10,444 bases of DNA from Candidatus Poribacteria bacterium (GTDB lineage: Bacteria > Poribacteria > WGA-4E > GCA-2687025): NCBI GenBank assembly GCA_002687025.1, contig NYZG01000037.1:16294-26737 (forward strand). The letters run 5' to 3'. This document shows positions 1 through 6,082 of this stretch, piece by piece. Position 1 is the first letter of the stretch. Each line of letters opens with the position of its first letter. A model generated the notes under the pieces. That model was not told the origin of the DNA. It saw only the letters and a program-made list of their open reading frames with translations, and searched no databases. Position numbers and translations under genes: made by a program.

Positions 1-737
1 TCGCCCACGGCCATGCCCTTCTCGCCGTAGAACTCCGTCGAACTTACGCCGCGCAAGGGCGAGCCGAAGGCGAGACTCGTGAAATGCGAGAATCCCAACG
101 CGCCGTTCTCGAAGAAGAACACCGCGTGACGTGAACGCTCCGTGTCGGCTTCGCTGCCGCGGTAGTCGTGCGGTTCGACATCGAACGCGCCCTCGACGCC
201 GATGACCCGCGTAATCGGCACGTCGAACCCAATGTAGCTGCGCACGAGACTCACGGCGTGGTAGTTGTGCGTCCGCGAGTTGTTGTGACCGCGGAGGATC
301 CGTCCGAAGACTCCCGCCAGGATCATCTCGCGCTTGATCCGCTCGGATGGGGCGCGGTACAGGTTCTCCGCCACTTCTACATGCGCGCCGTTCTTGTCCG
401 CGAGCGCGATGAGCGCGTCCGCGTCCTCGACCTTCGACGCCACGGGCGTCTCCATGATGACGCTGATGCCTCGCTCCAGTGCCGCCCGAGCCACGATGTG
501 CGTCTGCGGCGGATTCACGATGATCGCTACGAAGTCGGGTCGGTCGGCATCGAGCATGCGCCCGACATCCGAGTGCCACGGCACGTCGTACTTCGTCGCT
601 TGCTCCTCGCCGCGCTCCGCGCCCGTGTTGCAGACGGCTGTGAGCTCGAGCTGGTCGTCCATCACGTCGATGGCGGGCAGCCACGATCCCGCCGCGCGTC
701 GTCCCGCGCCTACCATCGCCACTTTCAGCCTGTCCAT
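1..737 (-). CDS. Gfo/Idh/MocA family oxidoreductase (3' part missing)
   Basis: Predicted cytoplasmic NAD(P)-dependent oxidoreductase acting on a sugar, inositol or related polyol; the substrate is not predictable. The gene is open at the left edge, so 245 residues of a family usually about 330-400 long are visible. Reading the minus strand from 737, the protein starts MDRLKVAMVGAGRRAAGSW, a Rossmann strand and dinucleotide loop (residues 5-19). The end of the Rossmann domain has VNPPQTH (74-80) and then METPVAS (95-101), where most members have EKP. ENLYRAPSERIKRE (124-137) and GVFGRI (142-147) lead into the substrate domain, with HNYHAV at 157-162. The start is chosen because GGAGG lies 9 bases upstream of the ATG. 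The dehydrogenase gene upstream is in the same direction, 109 bases away, so the two may be co-transcribed. Family assignment is strong; the missing EKP lysine is the oddity. Confidence 0.9.
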   Translation of the reverse strand, partial: MDRLKVAMVGAGRRAAGSWLPAIDVMDDQLELTAVCNTGAERGEEQATKYDVPWHSDVGRMLDADRPDFVAIIVNPPQTHIVARAALERGISVIMETPVASKVEDADALIALADKNGAHVEVAENLYRAPSERIKREMILAGVFGRILRGHNNSRTHNYHAVSLVRSYIGFDVPITRVIGVEGAFDVEPHDYRGSEADTERSRHAVFFFENGALGFSHFTSLAFGSPLRGVSSTEFYGEKGMAVG

Positions 738-741
738 GCCG

Positions 742-751
742 TAGTTCCTCC
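742..751 (-). promoter_or_regulatory. Ribosome binding site of the oxidoreductase gene
   Basis: On the minus strand GGAGG sits 9 bases before the ATG at 737 and supports that start over any internal one. Confidence 0.7.
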
Positions 752-846
752 GCGGTCGCGCGACATCACGCTGTCAGGTTCTCACATCACATAGCACAGA
801 TGGCAGGCTACGTGCAGGGCCCGGCTGCTTGCGCGCACATGTCGTG

Positions 847-1815
847 TCAGGTGACGACGTTCCTCGGCCGACCTTCGAGGAAGGCGATCACGTTCTCGAC
901 GGCTCCCTTGCTCAGGTAGGCGGCGCCCTCGGGCGTGAGATCGGCGCAGTGCGTGGTGAGAACGACCTGCTCACAGGCGAGCAGCGGATGGTCGGCGGGC
1001 AGCGGCTCGCGCTCGTAGACGTCGACCCCCGCGCCGCCGAGATGCCCGGAATCCAGAGCCGCGACCAGCGCGGCCGTGTCCGCGACCGCCCCGCGTGCGC
1101 CGTTGAGAAACAGCGCGCCCGACTTCATCAGCGCGAATTCCCGCTCTCCGATCATGTAGAAGCTGTCGTCGGTGAGTTTCACGTGCGCGCTCACGACATC
1201 GGACAGTCTCAGTAGCTCGTCCAGCTCCACATACTCCACGCCGAGGCGTCCAGCCCGCTCCTCCGACGGGTGAAACGTCCACGCGACGACGCGCATGCCG
1301 ATCGCGCGCGCGAGTCTCGCCATCTCAGCGCCCGTCGCGCCGGTCCCGATGACTCCGAGCGTCTTCCCCTGGAGCATGACGTTGTCGATCTTCGTCCAAC
1401 GACCGGCGCGCAGCTCGGACGTGTAGAACGCCGCGCGTTTGGCTACCGCGAACATGAGCCCGAACATGTGCTCGGCCACGACGGGCGCGGTATCGCCAGG
1501 CTGGCTGCAGACGACCACGCCGCACTCGCGCGCCGCGTCGAGATCGACCATGTCCGTGCCGATGGAGCACGTCGCGATGAGTCTCAGCTTCGGCAGCCTG
1601 CGAATCACGTCGCCCGGCCACTTCGTGATTCCCCACGAGTTGATGATGATGTCCGCCTGGGCGCAGCGCGCGACCTTGTCGTGGTCGTCTGCGGGCATGT
1701 CGCCGTGCACCACCACATGGCCGTACGCGTCTAGTCTCGCCGCGTGCGCGCTGCCACCGATCAGTGCGGGGTGGTCCCCCGGCGCGACGATGCGGGTCGT
1801 GTCCGTGGCTGACAT
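847..1815 (-). CDS. D-isomer-specific 2-hydroxyacid dehydrogenase
   Basis: Cytoplasmic NAD(P)-dependent interconversion of a 2-hydroxyacid and a 2-oxoacid; members include phosphoglycerate, glyoxylate/hydroxypyruvate and lactate dehydrogenases. The 322-residue product has the usual length. The split catalytic domain shows SIGTDMVDLDAA (84-95) and the Rossmann domain has the dinucleotide loop GTGATG (157-162). The catalytic triad is complete: Arg241 in NGARGA, Glu270 in VYEREP and His289 in TTHCAD, with spacing close to E. coli SerA. It has no C-terminal ACT domain, so it is not a regulated SerA-type enzyme. The reading frame is open for 100 codons further upstream, but that extension is low-complexity and unlike the family. 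I chose ATG 1815 because GGAGG lies 10 bases before it; ATG 1848 is the next alternative. Its substrate may be linked to the adjacent oxidoreductase and the divergent glycosidase-like gene (inference). Confidence 0.93.
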   Translation of the reverse strand: MSATDTTRIVAPGDHPALIGGSAHAARLDAYGHVVVHGDMPADDHDKVARCAQADIIINSWGITKWPGDVIRRLPKLRLIATCSIGTDMVDLDAARECGVVVCSQPGDTAPVVAEHMFGLMFAVAKRAAFYTSELRAGRWTKIDNVMLQGKTLGVIGTGATGAEMARLARAIGMRVVAWTFHPSEERAGRLGVEYVELDELLRLSDVVSAHVKLTDDSFYMIGEREFALMKSGALFLNGARGAVADTAALVAALDSGHLGGAGVDVYEREPLPADHPLLACEQVVLTTHCADLTPEGAAYLSKGAVENVIAFLEGRPRNVVT

Positions 1816-1825
1816 CCGGGCTGTG

Positions 1826-1830
1826 CCTCC
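1826..1830 (-). promoter_or_regulatory. Ribosome binding site of the 2-hydroxyacid dehydrogenase gene
   Basis: GGAGG on the minus strand, 10 bases before ATG 1815. It decides this start against the longer open frame. Its first two G residues also lie in the outer arm of the dyad at 1829-1861. Confidence 0.65.
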
Positions 1831-1861
1831 ATCCGATGATGGCGCCATCGTAACCGGATGG
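1829..1861. promoter_or_regulatory. Nested inverted repeat in the divergent regulatory region
   Basis: Two near-concentric dyads are directly visible. The inner one is a perfect 12-base palindrome, GATGGCGCCATC at 1838-1849. The outer arms are CCATCCG at 1829-1835 and CGGATGG at 1855-1861. The element is 14-46 bases upstream of the dehydrogenase start and its outer arm touches that gene's GGAGG. It could be an operator for a dimeric regulator, or a leader hairpin that partly hides the ribosome site. No regulator gene is present in the window to support either reading. Confidence 0.4.
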
Positions 1862-1876
1862 CGGACGCGGGATAAA

Positions 1877-1884
1877 CCACGTGG
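1877..1884. repeat. Short palindrome CCACGTGG
   Basis: A perfect 8-base palindrome in the divergent intergenic region, about 120 bases upstream of the plus-strand gene at 2002. Such sites can be operator half-sites, but at this length in GC-rich DNA it may be chance. Confidence 0.2.
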
Positions 1885-1924
1885 CGCCGGTGGCTTCCGC
1901 CCGTGGGCGCGACGCGCCCCCGCC

Positions 1925-1953
1925 TTGCGTCTTGCGCTCGACGCCGCTATGAA
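1925..1953 (+). promoter_or_regulatory. Possible sigma70-type promoter for the gene at 2002
   Basis: TTGCGT at 1925-1930 and TATGAA at 1948-1953 are separated by 17 bases. They match the -35 and -10 consensus at 3/6 and 4/6 positions. Transcription would start near 1960, leaving a leader of about 40 bases before ATG 2002. The match is weak and the promoter rules of this lineage are not known to me. Confidence 0.25.
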
Positions 1954-2001
1954 TCCGACCGACGGCATCGTCCGGCCCACTGATGAGACAAGGAACGCGA
2001 C

Positions 2002-3750
2002 ATGGACTCCGTCCGCGGGAACCGAGGCCCTCTCCGATTCAGCGCGTACGTGCCCGCCCAGGAGGTCACGACGCACCTGTCCCACGCGGACGGACGCGCG
2101 CGCGCCCTTGAGCATTTCCGAGCGAATCAGATATCACGCGTGTACCTGGATTGTCTCAGAGGCGGTCACACGCCCGAGGAGAGCGTTCTTGCCGGTACTC
2201 AGGAGTATCTTGGCGCGCACGGCATAGATGTCGCCGCCGGTCTCACGCCCACACGCGGCAGTGGACGCGGCTCGACACACGGCCGACACTGGCTCTGCTA
2301 CACGAGCGCGGACACGCGGCGCGAGCTGGCGGACGTGTCCCGATTTACGGCGGGCCTGTTCGACCGCATCATCGTCGACGACTTCCTGTGCACGCAGTGC
2401 CAGTGCGCCGAGTGCGCGCACGAGCGGGGCGATCGCTCGTGGGAGGAGTACTACGGCGAGCTCATGGCGGGTGTCGCGCGCGAGTGCTTCATCGACCCGA
2501 TCAGGGCCGGGAACCCGGACGCCACGGTCATCATCAAATACCCGCAGTGGTACGACCGCTTCCACAACTTCGGGTACGACGTCAGGGAGCACCCGACGTC
2601 TTTCGACGAGGTGTGGGCGGGGACGGAGATACGCGATCCCCTGGTCGAGTACGTCGCGCAGTACCAGGCGTTCGCGAACCACACGTGGTTGGGGGCGCTC
2701 TCCGGCGAGCGCATGGGCGGCGCGTGGTTCGACTTCATCAACTGCTACCCGGAGATCTACGTCGAGCAGGCGGTGCAAAGCATCCTCGCGGGCGCGCGCG
2801 AGATGATCCGCTTCCACTACGGCCCCGACCTTTACGAGCCGGACAGCCCCTGCACCGCGGCTCTTCTGGACGCCATCCCCGTGCTGACGCGCCTGGCGGA
2901 GGAACTCGATGGACGAGAGCCGGAGGGCGTGCTGTTCTTCAAGCCGCCGATGAGCGACGCGGGCGACGAGGCGTATCTCCCGGACACGCTGGGCATGTTG
3001 GGCCTGCCGATCATCCCAACGCACGTGCTGCCGGCCTCAGCCGGTGCCGTCTGCCTCGCCGCGCATGCCGCTTCCGAGCCCGAGATCGTGACGCGCGCCG
3101 TCTCGCTGGCGGAAGCGGGCGCCACGGTCCTGATGACGCCGGGCTTCATCCGCGGGCTGGCGCATGACGCGCGCGTGCTGGACATGGCGGGCCTCGGCGT
3201 TCCGGGCGTCACGCCATGCGACGTGTGGACGTTCCGGTTCGCCGTCGACGGCCGAGCCGTCTCGGGAGAGCAGCATGTGCGATTCGCGTCGCGTCTGCTG
3301 CCGACAGCCGCCGAGGTCGTGGCGACGGCCATCCACCCGGACGGACCCGTTCCCGTGTTGACGCGCCACGCGGTCGGCGAGGGGCAAGTCGTCGTCCTGA
3401 ACGCTACGACCTTCGAGTACCCGGCCGGCTCGGGGCGCGTCACGAGCGCGGAACCGGTAAGCCTGACCGGCCTGCCGCAGCCGGTCGTGGATCGACTGCG
3501 CGGGCTCCTGTTGAACGGGAGCGACCTCGACATCGACGTCCGCTCGAAGGTGGGCGTCTACCGGTACGGCGGCCGCGTCGTCCTTACGAACTTCAACGAC
3601 CAGGACGTCGACGCGAGCGTCCGCTGCACGACGGCCGAAACGCGCTTGGTCTACCCGCGCGAGGATTCGACCGCGGGCGCAACACCAGAGGGGGGCGGCG
3701 GCGTATCCGTGCCACGCCGCGGATTCCGCGTCCTGCGCGTCACGGAGTAA
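2002..3750 (+). CDS. Uncharacterised TIM-barrel, glycoside-hydrolase-like protein with GH42-like cysteine cluster
   Basis: A 582-residue protein of no family I can name with certainty. It has no signal peptide, so it is probably cytoplasmic. Residues about 12-275 look like alternating strands and helices of a TIM barrel. A DDF motif at 126-128 is followed by Cys130, Cys133, Cys135 and Cys138; the last three follow the C-x-C-x2-C spacing of the zinc site in GH42 beta-galactosidases, and Cys99 could be a fourth ligand. Other conserved-looking segments are FDEVWAGTE (201-209) and GGAWFDF (239-245). Residues about 305-480 resemble the Rossmann-like trimerisation domain of GH42, with ATVLMTPGFIRGL at 374-386. 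Residues about 515-582 look like a small beta domain. No typical GH42 NE acid/base motif was found, so catalysis is not shown. The start is ATG 2002, with AAGGA 7 bases upstream. It is divergent from the two oxidoreductase genes. Confidence 0.85.
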   Translation: MDSVRGNRGPLRFSAYVPAQEVTTHLSHADGRARALEHFRANQISRVYLDCLRGGHTPEESVLAGTQEYLGAHGIDVAAGLTPTRGSGRGSTHGRHWLCYTSADTRRELADVSRFTAGLFDRIIVDDFLCTQCQCAECAHERGDRSWEEYYGELMAGVARECFIDPIRAGNPDATVIIKYPQWYDRFHNFGYDVREHPTSFDEVWAGTEIRDPLVEYVAQYQAFANHTWLGALSGERMGGAWFDFINCYPEIYVEQAVQSILAGAREMIRFHYGPDLYEPDSPCTAALLDAIPVLTRLAEELDGREPEGVLFFKPPMSDAGDEAYLPDTLGMLGLPIIPTHVLPASAGAVCLAAHAASEPEIVTRAVSLAEAGATVLMTPGFIRGLAHDARVLDMAGLGVPGVTPCDVWTFRFAVDGRAVSGEQHVRFASRLLPTAAEVVATAIHPDGPVPVLTRHAVGEGQVVVLNATTFEYPAGSGRVTSAEPVSLTGLPQPVVDRLRGLLLNGSDLDIDVRSKVGVYRYGGRVVLTNFNDQDVDASVRCTTAETRLVYPREDSTAGATPEGGGGVSVPRRGFRVLRVTE

Positions 3751-3822
3751 CGGCGGCGGACGCACAGTGCCCCCTCGGAGTTGCCGCCACGGACGCCTTG
3801 CACTACCGTCTGCGTGGCATCG

Positions 3823-3839
3823 CGGCGTCGGAGACGCCG
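3823..3839 (+). terminator. GC-rich hairpin after the glycosidase-like gene
   Basis: CGGCGTC at 3823-3829 pairs with GACGCCG at 3833-3839 around a three-base GGA loop. It lies 73 bases after the stop at 3750 and 32 bases before the next start. No T-run follows, so it is either a non-canonical terminator, an RNA 3'-end stabiliser or chance. Confidence 0.3.
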
Positions 3840-3860
3840 TCAGTCGAGGCTAAGACCGAA

Positions 3861-3866
3861 GGAGAG
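3861..3866 (+). promoter_or_regulatory. Ribosome binding site of the LamG gene
   Basis: GGAGAG four bases before ATG 3871; it sets the start directly before the signal peptide. Confidence 0.7.
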
Positions 3867-3870
3867 AACG

Positions 3871-4638
3871 ATGGCTCGATTCCGACCGCTGTATCCGGGG
3901 CTCGCCGGTCTGCTGCTGCTCGCGGTCGCGTGGACCGCGCGCGCCGGTCTCGACGACGATTCCCTGGTCGCATACCTGTCGTTCGACGAGAATGGCGGGG
4001 ATGTCGCTGCCGACGCCTCGCAGTACGGGCACGATGGCGAGCTCATGGCCGGGCCATCCTGGGTCGCCGGCCAGTCGGGGTCGGCTCTGGCGTTCGACGC
4101 CACGCAGAGCCAATACGTGCAGATCCCCATCACGGACACCCTCCAGTTGACGACGGCGTTCACGGTCGCGTTCTGGGTGCAACGCTCCGACGACCAGCTC
4201 TCGGCCTGGAACTACATGGTGGGTGCCGGGACGCTGAAGTGGGCGACCATCTACAACTCGAACCAGAGCGTCTATGTGTGGTCCACGTCCGGTGGCGGAT
4301 GGGCGCAGCGGGCGATGACCGCCGATCCTCTCACGACGGATTGGACTCACGTCGCGGTGACGTACGACATCGCCGATGCCGTCACGGTGTACTTCGACGC
4401 GGAATCCGTATTCGAGGCGGCCGACCCGGCCGAGGTCGACCCGATCGACGGGTCCATCATGATCGGCGCGCGCCATCCGGGGCAGGAGTTCTTCGCGGGA
4501 ACGATCGACGAGGTGTTCCTGTTCAACCGCGCGATCGCCCCGGACGAGATCACGAGCATCATGGAGGGCGAGTTCCTCGCGGTCGATCCCGGAGGAAAGG
4601 TCGCCACGACATGGGCCGCCGTGAAGGCGCGTCGGTGA
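3871..4638 (+). CDS. Secreted LamG/concanavalin A-like domain protein
   Basis: A 255-residue exported protein, probably for carbohydrate or glycan binding. Residues 1-25 are a signal peptide with an arginine-containing start, the core LAGLLLLAVAW and an A-R-A cleavage site. Residues about 30-222 form one LamG-type (Laminin_G_3) jelly roll: YLSFDENGGDVAADASQYG (35-53), SALAFDATQSQYVQIP (71-86), FTVAFWVQ (97-104), WTHVAVTYD (158-166) and FAGTIDEVFLFNRAI (208-222). A short tail (about 223-255) ends ATTWAAVKARR. No transmembrane anchor, dockerin or enzyme domain is visible. The open frame extends 30 codons upstream through arginine-rich sequence, but GGAGAG four bases before ATG 3871 and the signal peptide fix the start. 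It is the first gene of a compact operon with the TPR and UnbV genes. The ligand is unknown. Confidence 0.92.
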   Translation: MARFRPLYPGLAGLLLLAVAWTARAGLDDDSLVAYLSFDENGGDVAADASQYGHDGELMAGPSWVAGQSGSALAFDATQSQYVQIPITDTLQLTTAFTVAFWVQRSDDQLSAWNYMVGAGTLKWATIYNSNQSVYVWSTSGGGWAQRAMTADPLTTDWTHVAVTYDIADAVTVYFDAESVFEAADPAEVDPIDGSIMIGARHPGQEFFAGTIDEVFLFNRAIAPDEITSIMEGEFLAVDPGGKVATTWAAVKARR

Positions 4639-4642
4639 CGCG

Positions 4643-6082
4643 GTGTTCGCGGCCACGCCATCCCACGCGCGCGCCTGGCGGTCGATAGCCCTTGCGGCCG
4701 CGTTCGCGGTGCACGCGTGGTGGACGCCGCCCGTGTGGGCCGACGCGGCTGACCCGGCCGCGGCCCTGCTCGGGCGGGGCCGCACGCTGATGGACGAGCA
4801 GAACTACGACGCCGCGGCCATGGCGGGCCTGCAGGCAGTTGCTCTCCGGCCTGACCTCGCGGACGCATACCTACTCGTCGCGGCCGCCCAGATGCGGCTG
4901 GGGGAACCGGGTCGCGCCCTCCCCGCCTTCCGTGAAGCCGCCCGCCTGGACCCCGCCCGCGTCGAGGCGCACTACGGCGTGGCGGCGGCGCACGCAGAAC
5001 TGCAGGCGTTCAGGAGCGCCATCGCCGCATATGAGCGTGTGCTCGCGTTGGCGCCAGACCACGCCGCGGCGCATCAGGACGTGGGCGTCGCACACTCTCA
5101 CCTGAAGCAGTACGCCGCGGCGACCGAGTCCTACATCCGAGCTACAGCCTTGGATCCGACCGACCCGTCGCCGCACTACAACCTCGGGCGCGTGCATCGC
5201 GCGCAGGGACAGTTCGAAGACGCGGCCGCGGCTTTCACGCGCGCCATCGAGCTCGATCCTGATTTCGCCGACGCGTATGCCGCCCTGGGCGCGCTGTATC
5301 TCGACATGGACAAGCTGGACGAGTCCGTCGACGCTTTCGCGAAGGCCGACGCGCGAGCCCCTGACCGGGCGGGAACCCATCACGGCTTGGCGCAGGCGTA
5401 CGCGCGGCTGGAACTGGACGAGCCGGCGCTCGCCGCGTATCTCCGCGCGATCGAACTGCGCGCCGACTACAGCGACGCCCACTACGGGATCGCGCGGCTT
5501 TACATGTCGCTGGGGCGAGAGGAAAAGGCGCAGGCCGCGATGACGACGTTCGAGGCGCTCAGGCGCACCGACCCGCTGCTCGCCAAGGCCACGCTACAAG
5601 CAAAGGCGCATCCCGAAGACGCCGAGAGTCACAACTACCTCGGCGCGGTTCACGCAGCCCGCGGCCGACACGACCTGGCCGCGGCCGCGTACACGAAGGC
5701 GATCGCCGTTGCGCCGGAGATGGCGGCGCCGTACCACAATCTGGGCGTCGCGCTTGGGAAGCTCGGAGACCTCTCCGGCTCCGTCGACGCCTACCGCGCC
5801 GCCATCGCGCGCGACGCGCAACTTCCCGCCTCGCACAACAACCTCGCGATGCTCTGCGCGGCGGATGAAGACGCCCTGGACGACGCGGCCGAGCACGCCG
5901 AGATCGCCATACGACTGCGGCCAGACTCGGCGAACTACCACGACACGCTGGCGTGGGTGCGCCTGCGTCGCGGCGAATTCGACCGCGCGGAAGCGGCCGC
6001 GCGTCTCGCCATGAAGCTCGCGCCCGACGACGCGGCGTTCCGCGATAGGCTGGCGCAGATACTCGCGGAGCGCGCCCGGTGA
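4643..6082 (+). CDS. Exported tetratricopeptide repeat protein
   Basis: A 479-residue helical repeat protein likely to act as a protein-binding scaffold outside the cytoplasm. Residues 1-35 form a signal peptide with RAWR, a hydrophobic core SIALAAAFAVHAWW and an ADA cleavage site. From about residue 42 to 462 there are about twelve 34-residue TPR units. The clearest are at 74-105, 108-139, 142-173, 176-207, 210-241, 328-359, 362-393 and 431-462, with typical W/Y/L-G-Y and A-P-D/D-P endings. A segment around 308-326 breaks the period and splits the array into two blocks of about eight and four. The GTG start is four bases after the LamG stop and has no nearby Shine-Dalgarno sequence, which points to translational coupling; the start is therefore slightly uncertain. 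The stop overlaps the next start. Its partners are probably the two neighbouring exported proteins (inference). Confidence 0.9.
   Translation: MFAATPSHARAWRSIALAAAFAVHAWWTPPVWADAADPAAALLGRGRTLMDEQNYDAAAMAGLQAVALRPDLADAYLLVAAAQMRLGEPGRALPAFREAARLDPARVEAHYGVAAAHAELQAFRSAIAAYERVLALAPDHAAAHQDVGVAHSHLKQYAAATESYIRATALDPTDPSPHYNLGRVHRAQGQFEDAAAAFTRAIELDPDFADAYAALGALYLDMDKLDESVDAFAKADARAPDRAGTHHGLAQAYARLELDEPALAAYLRAIELRADYSDAHYGIARLYMSLGREEKAQAAMTTFEALRRTDPLLAKATLQAKAHPEDAESHNYLGAVHAARGRHDLAAAAYTKAIAVAPEMAAPYHNLGVALGKLGDLSGSVDAYRAAIARDAQLPASHNNLAMLCAADEDALDDAAEHAEIAIRLRPDSANYHDTLAWVRLRRGEFDRAEAAARLAMKLAPDDAAFRDRLAQILAERAR

Noticed and set aside
168..794. Plus-strand frame of 208 codons at the left edge
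   Set aside because: It is antisense to the Gfo/Idh/MocA gene, whose motifs and ribosome site are clear; the plus-strand product is histidine- and arginine-rich without recognisable domains.
1816..2115. N-terminal extension of the 2-hydroxyacid dehydrogenase by 100 codons
   Set aside because: The added sequence is arginine- and alanine-rich and unlike the family. It would overlap the divergent gene at 2002, and the GGAGG before ATG 1815 favours the short form.
3216..4688. Long plus-strand frame of 490 codons
   Set aside because: It crosses two well-supported genes in another frame and encodes a very arginine-rich product, typical of a shadow frame in GC-rich DNA.
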